Source of the DNA: Actinomycetota bacterium
GTDB taxonomy: Bacteria > Actinomycetota > Thermoleophilia > Solirubrobacterales > Solirubrobacteraceae
NCBI GenBank assembly: GCA_005883255.1
Contig: VAXS01000211.1
Coordinates: 1-5,242 of the forward strand
DNA length: 5,242 bases
Direction: 5' to 3'
Part shown: positions 1 to 5,242 of the stretch, one piece after another
Numbering within the stretch: position 1 is the first letter of the stretch
Layout of the letters: each line of letters begins with the position of its first letter
Notes under the pieces: model-generated
What the model saw: the letters and a program-made list of their open reading frames with translations, nothing else
Database searches by the model: none
Told to the model about the DNA's origin: nothing
Position numbers and translations under genes: made by a program

Positions 1-1522
1 GGACCTTGTAGCGGGCCAGGTGCTTCTTCACGTAGTCCTTGACGTCGTCCTCGTCGAGCTGCCCGCCGTCGCGCTTGACCACCACCGCCTTCAGCCGCTG
101 GCCGAACTCCTCGTCCTCGACGCCGAAGACGGCCACGTCGGCCACCGCGTCGTGGCGGCCCAGCAGCTCCTCCACCTCCTGGGGGAACACGTTCTCGCCC
201 CCGGAGACGATCATCTCGTCGTCGCGCCCGTCCACGAACAGGCGCCCCGACTCGTCGAAGTGCCCCACGTCGCCGGTGGCCATCAGGCCGTCGATGACGT
301 CCTTGCTCCCGCCGCCGGTGTAGCCCTCGAACAGCATCTCGTTGGCCACGAAGATGCGGCCGGTCTCGCCGGGCGGGACCTCGTTGCCCTCCTCGTCGAA
401 CAGCTTGACGATCGTGCCCCGCGGCGGACGGCCCACTGTGCCCGGCGCCTCCTTGAGGTCCTGCGGGGTGGCGATCGCCGCCCACGCCACCTCGGTCGAG
501 CCGTAGAGGTTGTGGAGGACGTCGCCGAACACCTCCCGGGCCTGCTCGGTCAGGGTGGGCGAGAGCGCCGAGCCGCTCAGGGCGATGACCCGCAGCGCGG
601 AGAGGTCGTAGCGACCGATGACCTCCGGGCCCAGCTCCACGATGCGCTGCAGCATCACCGGCACCACGGCCAGCGCGGTGGCCTGGTGCTGGGCGGTCAG
701 CGACAGCGTGGCCTCGGGATCGAACTTGCGCTTGAGCACCAGCGTGGACGTCAGCGCCATCCCCAGCGTGAAGTGCGCGAAGCCCCAGGAGTGGAACAGC
801 GGCGCGGCGATCATCGTCGTCTCGCGCGAGCGCAGCGGGATCCTCGACAGCAGCGCGGCGGCCGGGTCGAGCGTCTCGGGCTGGCTGCGAGAGGCGCCCT
901 TCGGCGTCCCGGTCGTGCCCGAGGTGAGGATCACCACGCGACCCGGCTCGGCGGGCGGGACCACGTCGTCGGGGTCGCCGGCCGCGATCAGCTCGTCCAG
1001 GGTGGGGTCGTCGCCGCTCTCCTCGTCGTGCCACGCCACGAAGCGCTTGCGCCGGACGCCCGCCTTCCCGATCAGCCCCCGGAACTCCTCGTCGAACACG
1101 ATCGCCCGCGGCCCCTCGCGCTGGACCACGTCCTCGATCTGCGGGCCGGCGAAGGCGGTGTTCAGGTACAGGGCGTGCGCGCCCAGCTTCGAGCAGGCCA
1201 CGGTGACGTCGACGAAGCCGCGGTGGTTGCGGCACATGATCGCCACGCCGTCCCCCTCCCCGATGCCGGCGTCGGAGAGGGCGTGCGCCAGCGCGTTGGT
1301 GCGCAGGTGCACCTCCTCGAACGTCACCGTCCCCAGCTCGTCCACGATCGCCACGTCGTGGGGGTTGCGGATCGCTGCGCTGCTGTAGCCCGCCGCCGGC
1401 GTGGGCCCGAACCGGTAGAGCGCCATGCCGATCCGCAGCAGCTTGTCCGGGCGGACGGGGCGGATGATTCCGGCGTCCACGAGCGTCTTGGCGGTGTGCA
1501 GGCGACGGGTGATCGGGTCCAT
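1..1522 (-). CDS. AMP-binding acyl-CoA ligase (FadD-like), C-terminus cut by window edge
   Basis: ATP-dependent acyl-CoA synthetase of the ANL superfamily: it adenylates a carboxylic acid, probably a fatty acid, and transfers the acyl group to coenzyme A. The 507 visible residues show the family motifs in order: the phosphate-binding loop TSGTTGTPKG (about 200-209), PLFHSWGFAH (241-250), NLYGSTE (338-344), MATGD (414-418) and the hinge/A8 region DGRDDEMIVSGGEN (431-444). The frame ends on LARYKV, just before where the family places PxxxxxxxxLPRxxxGK with the catalytic lysine, so perhaps 25-40 residues are missing off the left edge. The HSWGFAH motif and the SGTTGTPKGA loop recall the mycobacterial FadD2/FadD12 group (from memory). 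The ATG at 1522 is the only reasonable start: the frame is open upstream but has no ATG or GTG close by, and no good Shine-Dalgarno precedes it. Substrate chain length cannot be read from the sequence. It is divergent from the next gene. Family call is firm; substrate is inferred. Confidence 0.93.
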   Translation of the reverse strand, partial: MDPITRRLHTAKTLVDAGIIRPVRPDKLLRIGMALYRFGPTPAAGYSSAAIRNPHDVAIVDELGTVTFEEVHLRTNALAHALSDAGIGEGDGVAIMCRNHRGFVDVTVACSKLGAHALYLNTAFAGPQIEDVVQREGPRAIVFDEEFRGLIGKAGVRRKRFVAWHDEESGDDPTLDELIAAGDPDDVVPPAEPGRVVILTSGTTGTPKGASRSQPETLDPAAALLSRIPLRSRETTMIAAPLFHSWGFAHFTLGMALTSTLVLKRKFDPEATLSLTAQHQATALAVVPVMLQRIVELGPEVIGRYDLSALRVIALSGSALSPTLTEQAREVFGDVLHNLYGSTEVAWAAIATPQDLKEAPGTVGRPPRGTIVKLFDEEGNEVPPGETGRIFVANEMLFEGYTGGGSKDVIDGLMATGDVGHFDESGRLFVDGRDDEMIVSGGENVFPQEVEELLGRHDAVADVAVFGVEDEEFGQRLKAVVVKRDGGQLDEDDVKDYVKKHLARYKV

Positions 1523-1601
1523 GCCCGGAGTGTCACATACCCCGTCGCCTGCGGGCGGACGCATGGATCCGTCGGGGGCGGCGCCTACGCTGCAGAGTTC
1601 C
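1523..1601. promoter_or_regulatory. Divergent intergenic region, presumed promoters for both flanking genes
   Basis: These 79 bases separate two genes transcribed away from each other, so both promoters should lie here or in the adjoining coding ends. On the plus strand TACGCT at 1586-1591 fits the actinobacterial -10 pattern TANNNT and sits 10 bases before the ATG at 1602, which would give a very short or no leader. On the minus strand GACACT ends 6 bases before the ATG of the acyl-CoA ligase, a weaker match. I see no convincing -35 hexamer and no strong Shine-Dalgarno for either gene. The region is defined by its flanks; the individual boxes are guesses. Confidence 0.35.
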
Positions 1602-2679
1602 ATGGAAGCCGCCACGCCACTGCGTCCACCGCACGTCCGCGTCCTCCCCGGCGAGCGCGTCGCCGTGGACGGGTTGGTGGTCGACGATCCGACCGCCGCG
1701 CGCCTGGTGGGCGAGCGCGAGCAGGGGGGTGAGGACCCGGCCCGCCTGGTGGCCGACGCGATCGAGATCGGCGCGCGCGTGCTCGACCGCGAGCAGACCG
1801 GCGCGAACGCCGAGTTCGTGACGGCGGAGATGGAGAAGGCGGCCCGGGAGCTCGACCGCGAGTTCTCCGAGCGCGCGCGATCGCTGGGCGAGGAGCTCGA
1901 CGGGCGGCTCGACCGGCTGTTCTCCGATGGCTCCTCGGAGGCGGTGCAGCACAAGGTCCGCACGCTGGTGGGCGAGGCGATGGTCCGGTTCCAGACCGAC
2001 CTGGTGCGGCAGTTCTCCTCGGCCGACGACGCGAACCCGCTGGCCGACCTCAAGCGCAACACGGTCAGCGCCCTGAGCGAGGCGGCGCAGCTGCAGGACC
2101 GCCACCTGCGCGCGCTGCACGCCGAGCTGGCCACCGTCAAGCGAGGCCACGGGCAAGGTGGGCGACGTGGTGGTGGGCGTCGACGGCTGCCGGGGTCCCG
2201 CCCGCGGGCGCGTCGTCTTCGAGGCCAAGAACGCGCAGCTCAGCCGCCCCGGGGCGCTGCGCGAGCTCGACGCCGCGCTGGCCGAGCGCAGCGCCGACTT
2301 CGCCGTCCTGGTCGTGCCCGGCGAGGAGAAGGTCCCGGCCCGGATGCTCCCCCTGCGCGAGTACAACGGCGACCGGCTGATCGTCGTCTACGACCCCGAG
2401 GACGGCTCCCGCCTGGCGCTGGAGGTGGCCTACGCGCTGGCCCGGGCGCGCGTGCTGATGGCCCGGGGCAGCGAGGAGGCGGTGGACGCCGCCGCCGTGC
2501 GCGACACGATCGCGCGGGCGCTCACCGCCATGGACGACGTGCGCAAGATCAAGCTGCACCTGACCGGCGCCACCGACGGGATCGCGAACGCCCGCGGGCT
2601 GCTGGAGTCCATGGCCGAGACCGTCCGGGCCCACCTGGCCCAGATCGACGGCCTGCTGGCCGCGCGCGACGCCGAGTAG
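1602..2679 (+). pseudogene. Frameshifted coiled-coil protein with C-terminal PD-(D/E)XK nuclease-like domain
   Basis: Two halves of one probable protein lie in different frames. Residues 1-180 (1602-2141) begin VRVLPGERVAVDG and become a charged, Glu/Arg-rich helical region from about residue 45 onward, likely coiled coil (EMEKAARELDREFSERAR, then AQLQDRHLRALHAELATVK). The second half (2143-2679) reads EATGKVGDVVVGVDG, then FEAKNAQLS, FAVLVVPGEEKVPAR and a helical tail to the TAG at 2677. An Asp (codon 2164), 18 residues, then Glu-Ala-Lys (codons 2221-2229) is the D-Xn-E-x-K pattern of PD-(D/E)XK nucleases; coiled coil plus such a domain recalls RmuC and DUF2130 proteins, though I cannot assign the family. 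The halves join if base 2142 is skipped, giving about 358 residues. From memory, relatives carry about 40 more residues here (a KGRxFEExV-type helix), so a deletion that is not a multiple of three is also possible. The start at 1602 is chosen for its fit to the conserved N-terminus; ATG at 1563 is an in-frame alternative. A sequencing error would make this an intact gene. Confidence 0.65.
2139..2166 (+). other. Frame-change point between the two halves of the disrupted gene
   Basis: The upstream frame reads L-A-T-V-K up to base 2141. After that it turns into low-complexity Gly/Arg/Pro-rich translation. The frame one base ahead becomes protein-like at GAG (2143), giving EATGKVGD. There is no homopolymer run or slippery heptamer at the switch, so programmed frameshifting has no visible support; an indel is the simpler reading. 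Confidence 0.65.
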
Positions 2680-2690
2680 CCTCCGCCGCG

Positions 2691-2963
2691 ATGAGCGTCG
2701 TCCGGCGCAGGGTGGTGGCCCACGGTCGCGTGCAGGGGGTGTTCTTCCGCGACCGCCTGCGTCAGCGCGCACAGTCGCGCGGCGTGGCCGGCCGGGTGCG
2801 CAACCGCCCCGACGGCAGCGTGGAGGCGACGCTCGAGGGCGAGCCGGACGCGGTGGAGAGCGTGGTGGCGTTCATGCGCGCGGGACCACGGGGCGCGGAG
2901 GTCGAGCGGGTGGACGTGGCCGAGGAGGAGCCCGAGGGCCTAACCGGCTTCGACGTCGGCTAG
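2691..2963 (+). CDS. acyP: Acylphosphatase
   Basis: Small cytosolic enzyme that hydrolyses acyl phosphates such as carbamoyl phosphate and 1,3-bisphosphoglycerate. The 90-residue product has the usual length for the single-domain family. It carries the phosphate-binding loop GRVQGVFFR (residues 12-20), whose last residue, Arg20, is the substrate-binding arginine, and GRVRNRPDGSVE (34-45), whose Asn38 matches the catalytic asparagine. The C-terminal strand ends GLTGFDVG, where many members have xxFxIRY. It starts 11 bases after the stop of the preceding gene with no recognisable Shine-Dalgarno, so it probably shares that gene's transcript and may rely on coupled translation. Because the frame of the disrupted gene's first half is open all the way into this gene, an automatic call might start it far upstream; the ATG at 2691 is the biologically sensible start. 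Its last 24 bases overlap the convergent macro-domain gene. Confidence 0.93.
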   Translation: MSVVRRRVVAHGRVQGVFFRDRLRQRAQSRGVAGRVRNRPDGSVEATLEGEPDAVESVVAFMRAGPRGAEVERVDVAEEEPEGLTGFDVG

Positions 2964-3452
2964 CGCGCGCTCGAACGCGGCCCGGGCCTCGTCGCCCCGT
3001 ACCGCGAACACCACCCGGCTCAGGGCGCCGCCGGCGTCCAGGTGGCGGCGCACCTCCTCGACCTCGATCCGGGCCGCCTCGTCCAGCGGGAAGCCGCCCA
3101 CGCCGGTGCCGAAGGCCACCAGCGCCAGCGACCGGGCGCCCAGCTCGTCGGCCCGGCGCAGGGTGCTGGCGGTGGCCCGGCGGACGATCTCCGCCGAAGT
3201 GGGGCCGCCCAGCTCCATGGTGGCGGCGTGGATCACCCACCGGCACGGCATCTCGCCCGCGGTCGTCTCCACCGCCTCGCCCAGCCCGATCGGCGCGCGC
3301 TCGTCGCTCTCGCGCTGCACGACGGGCCCGCCCGCCCGCGAGATCGCGCCCGCCACGCCGCCGCCGTGGCGAAGCTGGGTGTTGGCCGCGTTGGCGATCG
3401 CGTCGACCTCCAGCGCGGTGATGTCGCCGTCGAGGACCTCGATCGAGGCCAT
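2940..3452 (-). CDS. Macro-domain ADP-ribose-binding protein
   Basis: A single macro domain filling all 170 residues, expected to bind ADP-ribose and possibly to remove ADP-ribose from proteins, nucleic acids or O-acetyl-ADP-ribose. Visible signatures are GDIT (9-12, with the adenine-contacting Asp10), DAIANAAN (17-24), HGGGVAGAISRAGG (29-42), WVIHAA (72-77) and the phosphate loop FGTGVGGFP (114-122). MacroD-type hydrolases usually read GGGVDGxIHxAAG; here Ala34 replaces the Asp and Ser38 the His, nearer to the HGGGVAYAI of archaeal Af1521 (from memory), so binding is better supported than any one hydrolase activity. The ATG at 3452 has GGAG 6 bases upstream. It is the last gene of the minus-strand operon, 15 bases after the preceding stop, and its 3' end overlaps the acylphosphatase gene. 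Family call is firm, substrate unknown. Confidence 0.9.
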   Translation of the reverse strand: MASIEVLDGDITALEVDAIANAANTQLRHGGGVAGAISRAGGPVVQRESDERAPIGLGEAVETTAGEMPCRWVIHAATMELGGPTSAEIVRRATASTLRRADELGARSLALVAFGTGVGGFPLDEAARIEVEEVRRHLDAGGALSRVVFAVRGDEARAAFERALADVEAG

Positions 3453-3458
3453 GGTCCG

Positions 3459-3462
3459 CTCC
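3459..3462 (-). promoter_or_regulatory. Shine-Dalgarno of the macro-domain gene
   Basis: GGAG on the minus strand lies 6 bases upstream of the ATG at 3452 and supports that start over internal alternatives. It sits inside the 15-base gap after the SepIVA-like gene, so the macro gene can initiate independently within the operon. Confidence 0.6.
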
Positions 3463-3467
3463 GCCGG

Positions 3468-3932
3468 CTAGGCCACTTCGGCCGGCTCGTCCTTGCCGGC
3501 CAGGCGGTCGCGGCCCCGCTGCACCGCGCCGATGAACTTCTGGAGGTTGATCTCCAGCGTGTTGAGGATCTCGTCGGCGTAGTCCTCGGCGCCCAGGCGG
3601 ATCTCCCGCTCGCGGGCCCGCGCGTCCTCGATGATGTCCTCGGCCGCGCGCTCGGCCTGGCGGTAGATCTCCTCCTGGGAGATCAACTGCTCCTGGCGCT
3701 CGCGCGCCTCCTTGACGATGCGCTCGGCCTCGCGCTTGGCCTCGGCCAGCATCTCCTGGCGCTCCTTGACGATCCAGCGCGCCTGCTTGATCTCCTCGGG
3801 GATCGTGGCCCGCATCTGATCGAGGATGTCGTAGATCTCCTCCTTGTCGACGCGTACCTGGTCGGTCAGGGGCACCGGCTTGGCGTTGTGCACCAGGTCG
3901 TCGAGCTTGTCGATCAGTACGAGGACGTCCAT
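3468..3932 (-). CDS. SepIVA/DivIVA-like coiled-coil protein
   Basis: A 154-residue soluble protein without membrane segment or signal peptide. The N-terminal module (1-50) reads LIDKLDDLVHNAKPVPLTDQ, then DKEEIYDILDQMRATIPEEI. This closely follows the layout of mycobacterial SepIVA as I remember it (LDELxxIVxxAxxVPM, then a DxIxxAIPxEL helix). Residues 51-125 form a long highly charged helix with Ala/Glu/Arg heptads (EAKREAERIVKEARERQEQL, AERAAEDIIEDARARERE), typical of DivIVA-type or F0F1 b-subunit-like coiled coils. A last helix (about 126-145, INLQKFIGAVQRGRDRL) resembles the C-terminal segment of SepIVA. It is much shorter than the roughly 245-residue mycobacterial protein, mainly in the coiled coil. 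By analogy it may organise envelope growth or division; automatic pipelines could name it ATP synthase subunit B, but it lacks the membrane anchor. It follows coaD by 18 bases and has its own GAGG. Function is inferred. Confidence 0.82.
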   Translation of the reverse strand: MDVLVLIDKLDDLVHNAKPVPLTDQVRVDKEEIYDILDQMRATIPEEIKQARWIVKERQEMLAEAKREAERIVKEARERQEQLISQEEIYRQAERAAEDIIEDARAREREIRLGAEDYADEILNTLEINLQKFIGAVQRGRDRLAGKDEPAEVA

Positions 3933-3940
3933 GGCAAAGG

Positions 3941-3944
3941 CCTC
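3941..3944 (-). promoter_or_regulatory. Shine-Dalgarno of the SepIVA-like gene
   Basis: GAGG on the minus strand lies 8 bases before the ATG at 3932, within the 18-base gap after coaD. It supports the chosen start and independent translation initiation of this gene. Confidence 0.55.
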
Positions 3945-3950
3945 AGTTCG

Positions 3951-4448
3951 TCAGCGCTGCAGTTCTTCCTTCAATCTGGTGGCCACGCCCGCAGGCACGA
4001 GATCCTCGATCTCTCCCCCGAACGTCGCCAGCTCCTTTACCCCGCTGGAGCTCAGGAAACTGTACTGGGGACTGGCCATCAGGTAGACCGACTCTATCTC
4101 CGGCGCCTGCTTGCGGTTGAGCTGGTTCATCTCGAACTCGTACTCGAAGTCCGAGATCGCGCGCAGTCCCTTGACGATCGCCATCGCGCCGCGGTCGCGA
4201 GCGAAGTCCACGACCAGGTTGCTGAACGGCGCGATCTCGACGTTTTCGAGGTGGGCCAGCGCGTCCTGGGCGAAGCGGCAGCGTTCGTCTGCCGAGAACA
4301 CGGTCGCGCCCTTCCGGATCGGCAGGTTGACCACGCCCACGATCAGCAGGTCGTACATCGCCGCCGCCCGCGTGATCACGTCGAGGTGCCCGTTGGTGAT
4401 CGGGTCGTAGGAGCCGGGGCAGACGGCGGTGCGGTTGTCAGGGGGCAT
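3951..4448 (-). CDS. coaD: Phosphopantetheine adenylyltransferase
   Basis: Catalyses the penultimate step of coenzyme A synthesis in the cytosol: ATP plus 4'-phosphopantetheine gives dephospho-CoA and pyrophosphate. The 165-residue length is standard. Motifs of the nucleotidyltransferase fold are complete: CPGSYDPITNGHLD (10-23) with the T/HxGH-type His21 (equivalent to E. coli His18), KGLRAISDFEYEFEMNQLNR (93-112), which corresponds to the pantetheine/ATP-binding RGLRxxxDFEYExxMxxxNR block, and SFLSSSGVKE (130-139), the ISSTxxR/K-type ATP site. The ATG at 4448 places the first strand 8 residues before the PGSYDP motif, slightly longer than usual. It overlaps the end of rsmD by 11 bases (ATGCCCCCTGA) and has no clear Shine-Dalgarno, which suggests translational coupling to rsmD. 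The rsmD-coaD pair is widely conserved in bacteria. An open frame continues upstream to 4718, but that stretch is rsmD read out of frame. Confidence 0.97.
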   Translation of the reverse strand: MPPDNRTAVCPGSYDPITNGHLDVITRAAAMYDLLIVGVVNLPIRKGATVFSADERCRFAQDALAHLENVEIAPFSNLVVDFARDRGAMAIVKGLRAISDFEYEFEMNQLNRKQAPEIESVYLMASPQYSFLSSSGVKELATFGGEIEDLVPAGVATRLKEELQR

Positions 4449-4974
4449 GGATGCGTATGAGGGTCTCGCCGTACCGGCGCTCGTCCCGCAGCGGCAGCGC
4501 CAGCTCGAGCGGTGCGCGGCGGTCGCTCTCCGCCACCACCCGGGCGCCCGGCGCGAGCACCGGCGGAAGGGCCTCCGACAGCTCCCCGGCCAGCGCGGCC
4601 GCACGTCGGTATGGAGGATCGACGAACACCAGATCGTATTCGTGGCCCGCTCCCCGTGCGTTGCGGAGGAACGCCCGGGCGTCGGCGCGGTGGGCCTCCG
4701 CGTCGGCCTCCAGGTCAAGCGCCGCCAGGTTGCGCCGCACCGCGCCGACGGCCGCGGGATCGCCGTCGACGAACGTGGCGTGCGCGGCGCCGCGGGAGAG
4801 CGCCTCGATGCCCAGCGCGCCCGAGCCCGCGAACAGGTCCAGGACGCGGGCGCCGGTCACGTCTCCCAGCACGGCGAACAGCGCCTCGCGCACCCGGTCG
4901 GAGGTGGGGCGGGTCAGCGTGCCGCGGGGGGCGACCAGGCGGCGGCCGCGCAGACGGCCGGCGACGACCCTCAC
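4438..4974 (-). CDS. rsmD: 16S rRNA (guanine966-N2)-methyltransferase
   Basis: Uses S-adenosylmethionine to methylate N2 of G966 in 16S rRNA on the assembling small subunit. The 178-residue product is near the normal family length. It starts MRVVAGRLRGRRL, the typical RsmD opening, followed by RPTSDRVREALF (22-33), the SAM-binding motif I VLDLFAGSGALGIEALSRGA (44-63), VDGDPAAV (69-76) at the end of the second strand, and the catalytic motif VDPPY (118-122), which belongs to the (N/D)PPY amino-methyltransferase class. The start is GTG at 4974; it overlaps the recG stop in GTGA (4 bases), so translation is probably coupled to recG. A GGAG lies 11 bases upstream inside recG, rather far for a standard site. 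The gene end overlaps the coaD start by 11 bases. Confidence 0.96.
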   Translation of the reverse strand: MRVVAGRLRGRRLVAPRGTLTRPTSDRVREALFAVLGDVTGARVLDLFAGSGALGIEALSRGAAHATFVDGDPAAVGAVRRNLAALDLEADAEAHRADARAFLRNARGAGHEYDLVFVDPPYRRAAALAGELSEALPPVLAPGARVVAESDRRAPLELALPLRDERRYGETLIRIHAP

Positions 4975-5242
4975 GCCGGGATCGGCTCCAGCGCCTCCGC
5001 TCCGTAGGCGGCCCCCAGCGCGTCGGCCAGCAGGGCGTGCTCGGGGGCGTCGAACTCCGGGTCGGCGGCGTGGATGGCCTCGGCGTGGCGGCGGGCGCGC
5101 CCCAGCAGGTCGGCGTCCTCGGGCAGCTGCGCGAAGCGGAACTGGGCGGCGCCCGACTGGCGGGTCCCGACCAGCTCGCCCTCGCCCCGCAGCTCGAGGT
5201 CGATCTCGGCCAGCCGGAAGCCGTCGCGGTGCTCGGCCAGCG
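4971..5242 (-). CDS. recG: ATP-dependent DNA helicase RecG, C-terminal 89 residues only
   Basis: RecG is a superfamily 2 double-stranded DNA translocase that regresses stalled replication forks and processes Holliday junctions. Only the last 89 residues and the TGA stop (4971-4973) are in the window; the helicase core and N-terminal wedge domain lie off the right edge. The visible part begins LAEHRDGFRLAEIDLELRG and continues GEGELVGTRQSGAAQFRFA. This matches the RecG block DGFxIAExDLELRGPGExxGTRQSG, including the TRQSG of the TRG-type motif after helicase motif VI, where GP is GE here. The tail with DPEFDAPEHALL also fits the RecG C-terminus. It is the most upstream visible gene of the operon; its stop overlaps the rsmD start by 4 bases. 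The operon promoter must lie outside the window. Confidence 0.93.
   Translation of the reverse strand, partial: LAEHRDGFRLAEIDLELRGEGELVGTRQSGAAQFRFAQLPEDADLLGRARRHAEAIHAADPEFDAPEHALLADALGAAYGAEALEPIPA

Noticed and set aside
20..1732. A 570-codon open frame on the plus strand over the acyl-CoA ligase
   Set aside because: It is antisense to a gene with complete family motifs, and its translation is a repetitive Arg/His/Val/Leu-rich sequence typical of the complementary strand of high-GC coding DNA.
2139..2166. Programmed ribosomal frameshifting at the split gene
   Set aside because: There is no slippery heptamer, homopolymer run or clear downstream stem-loop that I can see, so an indel is simpler.
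1533..2366. Minus-strand open frame of 277 codons over the disrupted gene
   Set aside because: Antisense shadow; the plus strand has the coherent coiled-coil and FEAKN sequence, and this frame shows no domain.
3468..3932. ATP synthase F0 subunit b
   Set aside because: It has no N-terminal membrane helix and no other atp genes nearby; the N-terminal 50 residues fit SepIVA/DivIVA-like proteins better.
3042..4460. A 472-codon plus-strand open frame spanning the macro, SepIVA-like and coaD genes
   Set aside because: It crosses three well-supported opposite-strand genes and shows only His/Leu/Asp-rich shadow translation with no recognisable motif.
4449..4718. Possible N-terminal extension of coaD up to 4718
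   Set aside because: The extra residues are rsmD read out of frame; CoaD proteins start only a few residues before the PGSxDP motif, and the ATG at 4448 gives the normal length.
1..5242. Defence island, CRISPR, mobile element or RNA gene content
   Set aside because: Nearly every base is accounted for by housekeeping-type genes; I found no repeat arrays, transposase, integrase, tRNA-like or rRNA-like sequence on either strand.

Overview
This is a very GC-rich, densely coded window with short intergenic gaps. It reads as high-GC actinobacterial chromosome. The recG-rsmD-coaD order, followed by a SepIVA/DivIVA-like coiled-coil gene, and the FadD2/FadD12-like acyl-CoA ligase fit Actinobacteria; a Thermoleophilia/Solirubrobacterales-type lineage is my guess from protein flavour, not something I can prove. 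I see no RNA genes, insertion sequences, CRISPR array, phage genes or origin.

Layout from left to right: (1) 1-1522, minus strand, an AMP-binding acyl-CoA ligase whose C-terminal end lies off the left edge. (2) 1523-1601, a short divergent intergenic region. (3) 1602-2679, plus strand, a coiled-coil protein with a C-terminal PD-(D/E)XK-nuclease-like domain; its two halves lie in different frames, so the gene is disrupted near position 2142. (4) 2691-2963, plus strand, acylphosphatase. (5) From 4 back to the right edge, a tightly packed minus-strand operon, read in transcription order as recG (C-terminal end only), rsmD, coaD, a short SepIVA/DivIVA-like gene and a macro-domain gene. The plus-strand pair and the minus-strand operon converge and their last genes overlap by 24 bases.

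Functionally the minus-strand operon mixes replication-fork rescue (RecG), 16S rRNA methylation (RsmD), coenzyme A synthesis (CoaD), a probable cell-envelope or division factor and an ADP-ribose-binding macro protein. The first two junctions are start/stop overlaps of 4 and 11 bases, which suggests translational coupling; the last two genes have their own visible Shine-Dalgarno sequences. The acyl-CoA ligase consumes CoA, but nothing in the sequence links its regulation to coaD.

The main oddity is the broken plus-strand gene. After the break the original reading frame stays open through the rest of the gene and runs in frame into acylphosphatase, so a naive gene caller would report an artificial 453-residue fusion. 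I do not see a clear new biological system here; the disrupted coiled-coil/nuclease-like gene and the operon-linked SepIVA-like and macro proteins are the points most worth checking.
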